Virus record (IMG/VR): IMGVR_UViG_3300019776_000022 | Coordinates: 1 to 36,585 of that record | Direction: 5' to 3' (one strand) | From: a virus | DNA: 36,585 nt | In this document: positions 1 to 7,990 of the stretch, in pieces | How positions within the stretch are numbered: position 1 is the first letter of the stretch | Layout: each line of letters begins with the position of its first letter | Made by a program: the position numbers and the translations under genes | The notes under the pieces: model-generated | The model's input: only the letters and a program-made list of their open reading frames with translations | Told to the model about the DNA's origin: nothing | The model's database searches: none

Positions 1-99
1 CAAGGTTCTTACCACCGTTACCAGTACCATCACCGTACAAGTCACCAGAAATGCGGTTCAACAAACGAGCTTCAGAAACTTGCATACGACCATCTAACA
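1..99. repeat. Terminal direct repeat, left copy (circular assembly overlap)
   Basis: Bases 1-99 are identical to bases 36487-36585, by direct reading. The repeat lies inside the capsid gene, whose frame continues across it without interruption. It is therefore best read as the overlap left when a circular or terminally redundant genome was assembled, giving a unique length of 36,486 bp. A true 99-bp terminal repeat is not excluded. Confidence 0.95.
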
Positions 100-445
100 A
101 GTCGATGATTGCTTCTTTGCTGCTGTTTTGTAACATTTCTAAGCCAGACATTGTTACTGAGTCAGCATACTGAGAAATCTTATACTGAGCAGCAGAAATT
201 GGGCTATCTGGAGCAATGTTCAATACTTCGTAACCGCTATAAGAATTAGCGTTATTAGTATTTGGGTCGTTGTACATAATTTCTTCAAGAATCACATTAC
301 CGCCTGAGAATGGGCGTACATTGCCCTTCTGGTTCAAGCGCTGAAGAATTGCGTTGTTTTGTGTTAAGTTGTCTGCCAATTCACCGCTACGACTTTGAAT
401 AGTGGTAGCGATAATATCGGTAATCGCTGAGTTAGCAAATGCCAT
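1..445 (-). CDS. Major capsid protein, N-terminal part (continues at 36486)
   Basis: This is the start of the major capsid gene, split by the window ends. The ATG is at 445-443, preceded by AAGGA, and the protein opens MAFANSAITDIIATTIQSRS. The frame runs through base 1 and continues without a stop at 36486-35957, giving 324 residues in total, a usual size for an HK97-fold capsid subunit. The N-terminal arm contains a run typical of these capsids, in which residues promising a self-assembling head are followed by ISAAQYKISQYADSVTMSG. The scaffold gene lies directly upstream and a decoration-type gene directly downstream. The role is inferred from length, position and family resemblance; no catalytic motif is expected. 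Confidence 0.85.
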   Translation of the reverse strand, partial: MAFANSAITDIIATTIQSRSGELADNLTQNNAILQRLNQKGNVRPFSGGNVILEEIMYNDPNTNNANSYSGYEVLNIAPDSPISAAQYKISQYADSVTMSGLEMLQNSSKEAIIDLLDGRMQVSEARLLNRISGDLYGDGTGNGGKNL

Positions 446-470
446 GATTATTATCCTTAGTTAAAAAATT

Positions 471-482
471 GCCAAAATTGGC
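471..482 (-). terminator. Weak hairpin between scaffold and capsid genes
   Basis: Read on the minus strand, GCCAATTTTGGC is followed by AATTTTTT. The stem is only 4-5 bp, so this is at best a leaky terminator or a processing hairpin. It lies in the 40-bp gap between the scaffold stop and the capsid start, where it could help set the scaffold-to-capsid ratio (inference). Confidence 0.3.
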
Positions 483-485
483 TAG

Positions 486-1574
486 TTAAACCCTGCGGCT
501 CATTGCCTCGCCTAATTGCTCGGACAATAAAGACCGTCTATCCTTTTTATCTCCAGGTTCTGCCACTTTTCCGCTAGGTGTAACGGATTTAGGACTTACT
601 GCTGCAGCCTTAGCCTTCGCTACTTGCTGTGCTTTAATTGCCGCCTGTTTAGCGTCTTTCAGGAGTCTTTCCTGTTCGAGCGACCAAACTTCGTCATTCA
701 TCCGCACGGCTTTCTTGTAGGCCGTTTCTAGGTCTTGGGCTTTCCCTAACTCAAGTAATTGAGCCATTTCTTCCCTTACCACATCAAAGTGAGGGTAATT
801 AACCGTATCACTCTGGTACTTCTGAATCTCATTCGTTAAGCGTTGTTGTTCTTCTTGTTGAAAACGACTCTTAATGGATGAAACCTCTTGATTCACCTGA
901 TTTAACTGGTTCATCAGTTGTTGCGTGTAACCGTCTACTTGTGCTGGTGGCACAAATTGACCTTCACCATTTAATTGTAAACCATAATCTGATGCAAGTC
1001 GTTGAAACATTTGTACTTTTTGTTCATATGGCGCTTTTGTTAAAATCATGTGCGCACGACCAAGATTATTAATCCATGCGGCAGGACTAATGTTTTGGGC
1101 TTGTAGTTCAGGAACAAAAGGTGCAATAGCTTCTTCGTAGGCTCTAGCACGGTCAGCTTCAGCTTTATAAGTGCTTACGCCTTTCTTATACTCGGACTCA
1201 CGCTGATTGGCATATTCTGCAAACTTAATGAAGTCTTGCTTGCTAATCTGCTCGCCAGCTTCCATTTTGTCCCAAATAGCAACATATTCTTTTTTCCATG
1301 TAGATGGGCGAGTTACAGGCTTGACTTCTTCTGCAGCCTCCTGCGCTTCATCCTTGTCTGCAGATTCAACAGCCTCAAGAACTTCGGCAGATTCTTCTCT
1401 ATCTGCCTCGCTAGTTTCAGCTTCGTTGGACTTCTCGGCAGCAGCTTCTTCAGCAATAGCGTCTGTTTCAGGCTCGACAATCTCTTTCTCCTCTGGGGCT
1501 TCTAAAGTGCCTTCTTCTGCAGCTTCCATAGCCTGCATTAATAGTTCTCTACGGTCTAATTGTTCATCTGACAT
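486..1574 (-). CDS. Probable scaffolding protein
   Basis: This 362-residue protein sits directly upstream of the major capsid gene. It has a very acidic, low-complexity N-terminal third (Glu/Ala-rich to about residue 85), a middle region with an aromatic patch (STWKKEYVAIWDKMEAGEQI), and a long glutamine-rich coiled-coil stretch around residues 215-255. The C-terminus is basic, ending GEAMSRRV. An acidic, helical, coiled-coil protein with a short basic C-terminal tail just before the capsid gene is the usual form of a phage scaffold, whose basic tail docks to the capsid. The start has a good site, AGGAGAAACCCC before the ATG. No protease gene is seen nearby, so the scaffold is probably released intact or cut by host enzymes. 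Confidence 0.75.
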   Translation of the reverse strand: MSDEQLDRRELLMQAMEAAEEGTLEAPEEKEIVEPETDAIAEEAAAEKSNEAETSEADREESAEVLEAVESADKDEAQEAAEEVKPVTRPSTWKKEYVAIWDKMEAGEQISKQDFIKFAEYANQRESEYKKGVSTYKAEADRARAYEEAIAPFVPELQAQNISPAAWINNLGRAHMILTKAPYEQKVQMFQRLASDYGLQLNGEGQFVPPAQVDGYTQQLMNQLNQVNQEVSSIKSRFQQEEQQRLTNEIQKYQSDTVNYPHFDVVREEMAQLLELGKAQDLETAYKKAVRMNDEVWSLEQERLLKDAKQAAIKAQQVAKAKAAAVSPKSVTPSGKVAEPGDKKDRRSLLSEQLGEAMSRRV

Positions 1575-1598
1575 GGGGTTTCTCCTAAGTTATCAGGT

Positions 1599-1976
1599 TT
1601 ATCTAAGTTTTTCGTATGCCAATTCTGCAATCTGGCGCTTTCTTGCTTCTTTAGACTTGGTACTCATGTCTATTTTTTGGTGCTGCATTGGTACATCATT
1701 TCCGAGTTCAATCATTCGGTGTTGTTTAAGGTGCGCCCTGTGGTGGCTACGGCTTTTAATCCATGAGCCATCTACTTGGCTTACATAACCTTCAATGTCA
1801 GACATCACCATTGGAGCTTCCCTGCGTGTCATTTCTTCCTTTTGCTTCCAAGCTTCTTCAGCTTCTGGCGTACCTAGGGTAAACCCCCAGAACTCAAGGT
1901 AAAACTCCTTGTCAGACTGTTGTTTTTTTGCAACATGGTTGCCTTCACTAAATCCACAATTAGGGCAAATCTTCAT
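1599..1976 (-). CDS. Small protein with N-terminal CxxC zinc-ribbon half, head-associated position
   Basis: This 125-residue protein opens MKICPNCGF, one CxxC knuckle of a zinc ribbon; no clear second CxxC is present. The remainder is charged, with a histidine-rich patch (KSRSHHRAHLKQHR) in the middle and a basic C-terminal helix. It lies between the glycosyltransferase and the scaffold. The ATG overlaps the glycosyltransferase stop (TAATG arrangement), and the AGGAGG ribosome site sits in the end of that upstream gene, indicating translational coupling. I do not recognise the family beyond the zinc-knuckle start. A nucleic-acid or protein-binding morphogenesis factor is possible, but this rests on position only. 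Confidence 0.65.
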   Translation of the reverse strand: MKICPNCGFSEGNHVAKKQQSDKEFYLEFWGFTLGTPEAEEAWKQKEEMTRREAPMVMSDIEGYVSQVDGSWIKSRSHHRAHLKQHRMIELGNDVPMQHQKIDMSTKSKEARKRQIAELAYEKLR

Positions 1977-2683
1977 TACATCCTCCTTATTAAGTCTGGT
2001 ACTTGGTCATATTCTTCTTGACGCAAAGCAACAACAGAGTCATACCAATTTCCGTTTTTCCAGCGCCAGCAGATATATTCTTCCTTGGGTAGCAGCACAA
2101 TGGTCTTAACCCCCAATGCGCCTGCAAGGTGAGCGGTTCCTGTGTCTACAGTCACAATGCCTTTCATCGCTTTCATGTGGCGTGCTGTGACCGACCAATC
2201 TGTTTTCCAACCGTCATCAGGCAATGGGTGAAAAAAGCCGTCATGCTCTGGGGAAAGGCTATAAGCGTTATCCCCTACTAATTCGTACATTTTGTGGTCA
2301 GGAATAGACTTAATATGGAATAGGATATTGCGACTTGCGCCCCAATTCACCCCTATTTTTTGCTCAATATTAGACGGTTTAGCGTCTAAATACCCTTCAG
2401 AACCTACTATTTTCTTGGTTGTAATGGGAAATAGTGATTTTGCGTACTTATTAGCGCAAGAAATGTAGTAAGGAAGGCTCATGTTGCCAAGCCAATAGTC
2501 ACATTCCACTACATCAGGACATTCTGGTTGGTTTGTAAGGACATCTACACATTCCATCTGCCCTAAAAGCCCAAGTAATGAGCCATGAGTCAGTAATACG
2601 ACCTTTTTAGCGCCCATAACCTTAAAAAATGGCAAGAAACGAGCAAACATAAAAATGTCGCCAAATCCTTGCTCCATTTGCAC
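1976..2683 (-). CDS. Glycosyltransferase of the TPR/GT9-like type (conventional start at GTG 2683)
   Basis: From the first conventional start this gives 235 residues. The opening MQMEQGFGDIFMFARFLPFF matches the EQGxGDxxxFxRxLP block that begins the catalytic part of the TPR-linked glycosyltransferases related to GT9 and GT41. The C-terminal part has GIVTVDTGTAHLAGALG followed by TIVLLP, the second conserved block, which binds the sugar nucleotide. The GTG at 2683 lacks a ribosome site, and similarity continues in frame upstream of it (see the entry at 2684-2896), so the real protein is probably about 300 residues. It may glycosylate virion proteins or host surface sugars; it lies between the tail-fibre block and the head genes. 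The family call is firm but the start is not. Confidence 0.8.
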   Translation of the reverse strand: MQMEQGFGDIFMFARFLPFFKVMGAKKVVLLTHGSLLGLLGQMECVDVLTNQPECPDVVECDYWLGNMSLPYYISCANKYAKSLFPITTKKIVGSEGYLDAKPSNIEQKIGVNWGASRNILFHIKSIPDHKMYELVGDNAYSLSPEHDGFFHPLPDDGWKTDWSVTARHMKAMKGIVTVDTGTAHLAGALGVKTIVLLPKEEYICWRWKNGNWYDSVVALRQEEYDQVPDLIRRM

Positions 2684-2896
2684 AACAATAGACTTGTTTA
2701 AAAGGGATTCACCACGCCATACCGCAGGGTTTTTGGGCTTTTGTGTGTATGGTGTTACTTGGTTTGCAAGAATGTCAGGATGCCAACGGTATTCAAACAG
2801 TCTAAAACCAGCGTCATAGCGACCTTGGTGTAAATGCTCGTAAGCTTCTTTGTATTTTGCGTGGGGGTTTACAGGATAAGTGCTAATAGGGCCTCT
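2684..2896 (-). other. In-frame upstream coding extension of the glycosyltransferase with no ATG, GTG or TTG
   Basis: The glycosyltransferase frame stays open upstream to a TGA at 2899-2897. It encodes TPR-like sequence, including QGRYDAGFRLFEYRWHPDIL and then VWRGESLLNKSIVVQMEQG, which is just what precedes the catalytic domain in this family. No ATG, GTG or TTG occurs in this stretch. The extension overlaps the end of the upstream gene (stop at 2871-2869) in its -1 frame. Either translation enters by a -1 shift, or it starts at a rare codon (ATT at 2887 is preceded by GAAGAGG), or a base is wrong in the assembly. Confidence 0.65.
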
Positions 2897-3345
2897 TCAT
2901 CGTCTAATTCTGCTTGCCGTTTAGCTTCTAGTACCGCTAACTCCTGCTCTAGGCGAAGTTTTGCGGCTCTCATTGCTACTGCGGTTTGCAGGTCTTGTTG
3001 TTGCTTCTCAAGATTAGCGATGTACCTGTCAATATTTGCTAGCTGTGACGGTGTATCAGCGCTAACTACTTGATTGGATTGTACTTTATTCTGTTGTTTT
3101 TTGGCAACTGGTTTAGGGTCAACTAAATCAGCAATGGTTTTCTTGCGATTTTCAGCGTCAGCTTTTAACGCAGCAATGCGTCTTTCTTCAGCTTTACGCT
3201 TTTTGCGGTCTAGTTCTTGGTAATGCTTCCACTCTTCTTTTGTCCAACCGTCACCACCTGTAGGGCCTGTAGGCGTAGGTGGGGTAATGACTATTTGAAA
3301 TGCGTCATTTTGAAAGGCGGTTGGCTGAAAAGCGGTTTGAAACAT
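2869..3345 (-). CDS. Coiled-coil protein of the tail-fibre block, unknown function
   Basis: This 158-residue protein begins with FQ-type repeats (MFQTAFQPTAFQNDAFQI), then a proline/glycine linker (TPPTPTGPTGGDGW), and then a long charged helix to the end. The helix is rich in Lys, Glu and Gln, and a coiled coil is likely over residues 35-70 and 105-155. The FQxxAFQ opening is a recurrent start in phage structural proteins, but I cannot assign a function. Its start touches the stop of the 82-residue gene upstream. Its last codons overlap, in another frame, the beginning of the glycosyltransferase coding similarity, which makes the pair a candidate for frameshifted expression. Confidence 0.7.
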   Translation of the reverse strand: MFQTAFQPTAFQNDAFQIVITPPTPTGPTGGDGWTKEEWKHYQELDRKKRKAEERRIAALKADAENRKKTIADLVDPKPVAKKQQNKVQSNQVVSADTPSQLANIDRYIANLEKQQQDLQTAVAMRAAKLRLEQELAVLEAKRQAELDDEEALLALIL

Positions 3346-3593
3346 TAGCCTACTAAAGCCTTAACTTCATCTTCAGTTAAACCTAATTTAGCTAGTTTAG
3401 CTAGTGCAGAAGTTTTTGTATCAATAGCTGCCTGGACATCAGCTTGGGCTTGTGCTTGAAGTTCAATAAGTTTAGCTTCTGCGGCAGATTTATCGTAAGC
3501 TACTTCGTTTTCATTAGCGTCATAAGCTACATTACCACGAATGGTTACGATTGCTGGATTAAGTTCATAAATAGCATCATGTAAAGTAATCAT
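3345..3593 (-). CDS. Small tail-region protein, unknown function
   Basis: This is an 82-residue protein opening MITLHDAIYELNPAIVTIRG, with an alanine- and glutamine-rich helical middle and a C-terminal LGLTEDEVKALVG. Small proteins with this kind of start are common beside phage tail fibres, where some act as fibre assembly factors. Here it overlaps the fibre-type gene at 3590 by ATGA and the coiled-coil gene at 3345 by one base, so it is translated as part of the fibre block. An assembly role is inference from position. Confidence 0.65.
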   Translation of the reverse strand: MITLHDAIYELNPAIVTIRGNVAYDANENEVAYDKSAAEAKLIELQAQAQADVQAAIDTKTSALAKLAKLGLTEDEVKALVG

Positions 3594-4051
3594 GATGCAA
3601 TCTCCATAAGAATAATCTCACTAACTCCTGACATATAAACTGTGCCACCAGCATAAACAGCATATTTTGTTGAATAAGTTACTGCCGATGTGGTAGCTGG
3701 AGCATCTAAAGTAAATTTAGTTGCATAAGATGTTGTTCTGCCAGCACTTGCTGTATAAAACATATAGGGTGCAAATTTAGCTATTTCGGTACTGTTCCTA
3801 TAAACACTTAGAATCCATCCTGTATTATCACTTTTATCAAAATTTGGATGATGAATAGAAACAAGTATTTTGCTTGTAGCAAACTTAGGGGTAATTGAGG
3901 CTGTTAATCCAGTATCAACTAAAGAAGTAGATGATGTAGAAACGCTTGTTGAGTATGTTCCTTGAACAACTTGCAACACTTTTCCAGCACTAGCCTGTGT
4001 AGTGGAATTGTTAAAGGTTAGACCATTAGTCCCATCAATAATCATTGTCAT
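3590..4051 (-). CDS. Small beta-rich tail-fibre-type protein
   Basis: This 153-residue protein opens MTMIIDGTNGLTFNNSTTQA, an opening used by many short phage fibre or tip proteins. It continues with serine- and threonine-rich beta strands (the TYSTSVSTSSTSLVDTG run) typical of trimeric fibre heads. It has no signal peptide or catalytic motif. It overlaps by one base the S74 fibre gene upstream. It is probably a separately encoded receptor-binding or tip domain assembling with the other fibre products, judging by composition and neighbours. Confidence 0.65.
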   Translation of the reverse strand: MTMIIDGTNGLTFNNSTTQASAGKVLQVVQGTYSTSVSTSSTSLVDTGLTASITPKFATSKILVSIHHPNFDKSDNTGWILSVYRNSTEIAKFAPYMFYTASAGRTTSYATKFTLDAPATTSAVTYSTKYAVYAGGTVYMSGVSEIILMEIAS

Positions 4052-4980
4052 TATTTAGCCTCCAATGCTGCTACTTTAGTTTTAAGTTCTTCTATCATTG
4101 TTTGTTGTTCTTGGATTGCAGCAGTTAATGTAGCTACTAAAAATGATGTATCTACGCTTTGTGCTTTTATTGTGCCATCTTCATTCACTTCGTCTTTTTT
4201 ACCAGTAACAGCATCAGGGCAAATTTCAGCTAATTCATGGGCAATAAAGCCTTGTCCTTCAGAGCCATCAGCTTTCCATGTATAGGTTACTGGCTTTAAT
4301 ACAGAAACCTTAGCTAAAGCACCTGTCATTGGTGAAACATTATCTTTTAAACGATAGTCCGATGCAGATGAATATGAAGTTGTAGAACCGTTTGTAGAAA
4401 TTTCGCCTACATAATTTGAAGAAAAGAAATAAGCAAGAGTAGCAGCGCCACCACTAGCATTTTTTATGCCAATTCCATAACCGCCACTTACAAAATTAAA
4501 ATAACCAGCATATTGAGAAGTTGTGGCTTGATTTACATATAACTTAGGTCCTGTGCTAGCAGCACCAACTCCTAAATTACCGCTAGTATCAATACGCATT
4601 CGTTCTGTAGCACCGCCAGTAGCAAAAGCTAAAGCATTTTGCGACCTTATGCCAAAATCTGAAGAAGATGCACCAGTGATTGTTCCAGCACCATTTCCAA
4701 TATAACCCAACAAAGTAGAAGTGTTATATCTATATGTTGTATATAAATCAGTTGCGTTTGTTCCATTAAAAGCAATAACTTCACGACCTGAATTTCCACC
4801 GCCAGTTATTTCAACTTTTGCTGCTGGACTAGCTGTACCAATGCCTACATTTTGTGCTGTGTCTACAGTAATAGCAGTAGTAGGTGTAGAGCCTGTTTGA
4901 ATTTCTAATTGACCGCTAGTATCAGCGGACATATTTAAAGCTGTCCCAGCAGTAGTGCCAGCTATGATTTTTGAACTCAT
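4051..4980 (-). CDS. Tail fibre with C-terminal S74 intramolecular chaperone
   Basis: This 309-residue protein has a beta-rich N-terminal two thirds (VGIGTASPAAKVEITG and GNLGVGAA, repeated fibre motifs). Its C-terminal domain from about residue 205 is a peptidase S74 chaperone: the cleavage-site SDYRLKDN (Ser207), then VTYTWKADGSEGQGFIAHEL, and a closing coiled coil (TAAIQEQQTMIEELKTKVAALEAK region). In this family the chaperone drives trimerisation of the fibre and cuts itself off at the serine. The protein is therefore a receptor-binding fibre or spike that matures by autocleavage. It is one of four adjacent fibre-like products. The C-terminal domain is clear; the receptor is unknown. Confidence 0.88.
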   Translation of the reverse strand: MSSKIIAGTTAGTALNMSADTSGQLEIQTGSTPTTAITVDTAQNVGIGTASPAAKVEITGGGNSGREVIAFNGTNATDLYTTYRYNTSTLLGYIGNGAGTITGASSSDFGIRSQNALAFATGGATERMRIDTSGNLGVGAASTGPKLYVNQATTSQYAGYFNFVSGGYGIGIKNASGGAATLAYFFSSNYVGEISTNGSTTSYSSASDYRLKDNVSPMTGALAKVSVLKPVTYTWKADGSEGQGFIAHELAEICPDAVTGKKDEVNEDGTIKAQSVDTSFLVATLTAAIQEQQTMIEELKTKVAALEAK

Positions 4981-5132
4981 TCTAATTCCTCATCTGTTGG
5001 TCTAGCTAGTGTAGGGTGTTCCCATTTAGCAATGTAATCGCCATCACCATCATCTTGTAATGTAATAAACCCAAAATTTCCAAAATCTTCCATAGTTAAT
5101 GATGGGTATATTTTTAATAATTTTTCAAACAT
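4977..5132 (-). CDS. XkdW-like small protein (51 residues)
   Basis: The ATG at 5132-5130 overlaps the stop of the upstream fibre gene (TAATG), which fixes the start. The longer reading from 5216 would run back inside that gene and is rejected. The protein opens MFEKLLKIYPSLTMEDFGNF and contains LQDDGDGDYIAKWEHP, followed by PTDEEL. This QDDGxGxYIxxW...PTxEEL pattern resembles the XkdW family found next to phage tail-fibre genes, whose exact role is unknown. Its stop overlaps the start of the S74 fibre. A fibre-assembly or chaperone role is inference. Confidence 0.65.
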   Translation of the reverse strand: MFEKLLKIYPSLTMEDFGNFGFITLQDDGDGDYIAKWEHPTLARPTDEELE

Positions 5133-5677
5133 TATGCAGTCCTTACTAAAGAGCCTGAAAATTGGACATACCCAATACCGCTTTGTGTATTTAAAGAACC
5201 GCCACTTCCTTGCCAAACATACAATTCAACATAATCAGTAGAACCATTCATATAAATTACAGAAGAAACGCCTGAATTTCCACCAAGCAAGACATTGTTA
5301 GGGGCTATTGAACCACCACAATAAAGTGAACCATTTTTGTAAATTGCAGAACCAGATATTCCTGTTACGCTTCCTGTCATTGCAACAAAACCATTAATTT
5401 GGTAATAACCAGCAACAGTAGGTGTAAAACGATAATTTGTGGTGCTATCAAAACAATTTGCAGTATCAAACGCTTCTGTATCAAGTTGTAATTTTGTGTA
5501 AGTTGAATTTGCAATGCTTTGTGCAGAATTACGATAAGCACTAAACGCTGGCATATTACCGCTAACCATTACTGTGCCAGTAGCTGCTGGAAGTGTTGCT
5601 GTGTTTGTGCCAGCTACGGTTGGAACTGTAAGGCTAACTGTACCGCTTGTATCGCCTGAAATGACTACGCTTGACAT
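5132..5677 (-). CDS. Fibre protein with C1q/TNF-like C-terminal domain
   Basis: This 181-residue protein has a short repetitive N-terminus (SGTVSLTVPTVAGTNTATLP) of the kind that attaches to a fibre shaft. From about residue 45 it shows a globular beta domain: FSAYRNSAQSIANSTYTKLQ, FDTANCF, YRFTPTVAGYYQINGF, and near the end YVELYVWQGSG with FSGSLV. The order FxAxR..., GxYxxxxF, VxLxV, FSGxLV is that of C1q/TNF-like jelly rolls, which form trimers and are used by phages as receptor-binding heads. It lies just downstream of the large fibre and overlaps the XkdW-like gene. Confidence 0.75.
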   Translation of the reverse strand: MSSVVISGDTSGTVSLTVPTVAGTNTATLPAATGTVMVSGNMPAFSAYRNSAQSIANSTYTKLQLDTEAFDTANCFDSTTNYRFTPTVAGYYQINGFVAMTGSVTGISGSAIYKNGSLYCGGSIAPNNVLLGGNSGVSSVIYMNGSTDYVELYVWQGSGGSLNTQSGIGYVQFSGSLVRTA

Positions 5678-5686
5678 ATTTTCCCT

Positions 5687-7990
5687 TTATAGAACTACCC
5701 AGCGACTACCGCTAGGAACAGTTACTGTTTGACCAGAAGCTACTGTCATAGGGCCAACAGAACTTGCTGAAGAACCGCTAGGAATAGAGTAGCTTGCAGA
5801 AACAGTATTAGAGTTTACAACTAAGCCATTACTTGCGCTTACGATTGGGGCGGTTAAAGTGCTACTTGCATAAGTAAAACTAGACGACTGATTTAATGTC
5901 GTTGTGCCTTGACCAAACGGTACATAACTTGTAGTAAATGTAACTCCTGGTGCTTTGCCATTAAATGTTGACCAATCTGTGCTTGTTAAGTAGCCATTTA
6001 CGCTTCCTGTGGCGGCAGCCATAGAAATAGTAGGGGTTGTACCACCGCTTGACACTACAGGTGCAGTTGCGCCTACGCTTGTTACTGGCGCAGTACCATT
6101 GGAAGCAGCAGTCAAGCGACCTTGTGCATCAACAGTTAAAGAAGCGTAAGTATAAGAACCAGCGCTAACTGCGGTGTTTGCAAGGCTAATTGTGCCTGTG
6201 GATGTAATTGGGCCACCAGTTAAACCTGTGCCAGTTGCTACAGAAGTTACAGTACCACCGCTAGATGGGGCAGTATTGGTAACAGTAAAGTTAGGGTAAG
6301 TACCAGTAACGCTAATGCCTGTACCGCTAGAAATGGCTACTGTTTGGTCTGGCGCTGTATTGGTTACAGTAACCGCACCAGTTGAGCCACTTACGCTAAT
6401 TCCAGTACCAGCAACAGCAGAAGTAACGCCTGTATTGGTGATGTTTAGCGTGCCACTTGTAGTAATTGGGCTACCAGTTACAGAAATACCTGTTCCACCT
6501 GTGGCGGCTACGCTAGTAACCGTACCACCTGAAGATGGGGCTGTATTAGTTACAGTCAATACACCATTAGCAGACTTGCTTACAGAAATGCCCGTGCCTG
6601 CGGTTAAGTCGGTATTTTTCCAATAACCATTACCACCGTCATAAGTCAAAATATTGCCGTTGGCTGCTGAAGTAAGCTGGACATTGGAATCTGTCCCACC
6701 TAATACTGAGCCATGATTAAGTTCTACAGAAATAGAACCTGCGCCACCGCCAGCAGCATTAAGAATTGTTCCTATTTGAACTTTTACATTTGGCGCTACA
6801 GGCTTTGTTTTGGTAGGATTGCCAGTTATAGGGTTGTACCAAATAGTGTCGCCATCAGCCCATGTTTCGCCATAAGCCGTGCCATTGGTTGTAACACCAT
6901 GAACCACGCCAAAAGTGGTAATACGACCAAATCCATTTAACGCAATGTTTTCAGTAGCAACACCAAGAATTAAATTGCCATCAGTAATGCCAGCAATTGT
7001 GGGGGCAAAAGTAACTACGCCACTTGCGCCTACTGTGCCTGTTTGATAAATAATTTGTAATGGACTATCCGTAATAGCGGTAGAGGCTTTACCGTAATAA
7101 AACAGTTCCTCGCCCACTTGCTGGGTGATATTGCCGCCACCCATACCCAAGTTCCATGAGCCTGTAGTGCCGTCATACCATTGTTTGCCTGCGGCTACGG
7201 TTACTGCAGAGCCATTATTAAACTGAATATATGGGTTTGCGCCATCAATTACTGGAGCAGATAATGTAGGTGCTGTACCAAATACCAATGAACCAGAACC
7301 TGTTTCATCTGTCATTGCTGCGGCTAAATTGGCAGAAGATGGGGTTGCAGCCCATGTTCCTACGGCTGCTGTGCTAAATGAAATAGTGCGGTTAGCAGAT
7401 AAATCACCACCACCTGTAAGCCCTGTGCCTGTGCTAATTGTGCGGCTTGTTGGGACTGTGCCAGCAATATCAGGTTGAGTTAAAACAACTGTTCCTGTAT
7501 ATCCATTAACGCTTGTGACCGCATCTGTGTTGTCAATCTTTTCCCATACAGAACCGTTATATACAGCCCAGTCGCCAATTTGCCAATCAGTTACACCGTT
7601 AAGGTTGGTTGTACCTGCAACGCTAACAACATAGTAATAACCCTTAGTTCCAGTTGAGCTAGTTAATGTTGGTGTATTTGTTGTTGCGTTCCAAGTACCC
7701 TGATAGTTTAAATCACCCATCTGTGGAATTTGGGAAGTTGGCACTTTGCCGCCAGCATCCAAAGTCGCAACGCCTAATGGTTGGGCTTTTTCGGTAGTAG
7801 GTATATACCCTGATACTGTTACACCGCTAATTGTGCCGCCAGTAATAGCTACGGCATTAGCGTTTTGCTCTGCCATTGTGCCAAGACCATTAATCACATG
7901 GTCATCATTCCAATCCGATGGGCGAATTAGGGATGTGTCATCTCCGTCAGGTATCGTTGAAACCTTACTATGTGTGACATTAATTGCCAT
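5687..7990 (-). CDS. Large repetitive tail-fibre protein
   Basis: At 767 residues this is the largest fibre product. The N-terminus (MAINVTHSKVSTIPDGDDTS, then DWNDDHVINGLG) is the anchor form common to phage fibres. The middle contains a carbohydrate-module-like block (YYYVVSVAGTTNLNGVTDWQ). From about residue 455 to 640 it becomes a series of near-repeats of TGISVSG...VTNTAP separated by SSGGTVTSV. These are shaft repeats, visible also in the DNA. The C-terminus is a short beta head ending TVTVPSGSRWVVL. It overlaps the HNH gene upstream by one base. The fibre role rests on composition, repeats and neighbours. Confidence 0.85.
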   Translation of the reverse strand: MAINVTHSKVSTIPDGDDTSLIRPSDWNDDHVINGLGTMAEQNANAVAITGGTISGVTVSGYIPTTEKAQPLGVATLDAGGKVPTSQIPQMGDLNYQGTWNATTNTPTLTSSTGTKGYYYVVSVAGTTNLNGVTDWQIGDWAVYNGSVWEKIDNTDAVTSVNGYTGTVVLTQPDIAGTVPTSRTISTGTGLTGGGDLSANRTISFSTAAVGTWAATPSSANLAAAMTDETGSGSLVFGTAPTLSAPVIDGANPYIQFNNGSAVTVAAGKQWYDGTTGSWNLGMGGGNITQQVGEELFYYGKASTAITDSPLQIIYQTGTVGASGVVTFAPTIAGITDGNLILGVATENIALNGFGRITTFGVVHGVTTNGTAYGETWADGDTIWYNPITGNPTKTKPVAPNVKVQIGTILNAAGGGAGSISVELNHGSVLGGTDSNVQLTSAANGNILTYDGGNGYWKNTDLTAGTGISVSKSANGVLTVTNTAPSSGGTVTSVAATGGTGISVTGSPITTSGTLNITNTGVTSAVAGTGISVSGSTGAVTVTNTAPDQTVAISSGTGISVTGTYPNFTVTNTAPSSGGTVTSVATGTGLTGGPITSTGTISLANTAVSAGSYTYASLTVDAQGRLTAASNGTAPVTSVGATAPVVSSGGTTPTISMAAATGSVNGYLTSTDWSTFNGKAPGVTFTTSYVPFGQGTTTLNQSSSFTYASSTLTAPIVSASNGLVVNSNTVSASYSIPSGSSASSVGPMTVASGQTVTVPSGSRWVVL
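6170..6620 (-). repeat. Shaft repeats inside the large fibre gene
   Basis: Several imperfect copies of a unit encoding TGISVxGxxxxxTVTNTAP and SSGGTVTSVA lie in tandem. They are recognisable in DNA by recurrent GTATTGGTAACAGTAA-type and GGTACCACC-like blocks. Such repeats recombine readily and can change shaft length. The boundaries are approximate. Confidence 0.6.

Noticed and set aside
1207-1788. 193-residue plus-strand frame opposite the scaffold gene
   Set aside because: Serine-rich product mirrors the Glu/Ala codons of the scaffold on the other strand; no ribosome site and wrong direction.
4977-5216. Longer 79-residue form of the XkdW-like protein
   Set aside because: The first 28 residues lie within the end of the C1q-like gene; the TAATG start at 5132 is better.
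6315-6626. 103-residue plus-strand frame opposite the fibre repeats
   Set aside because: Val/Pro-rich product is the mirror of the shaft repeats; not a separate gene.
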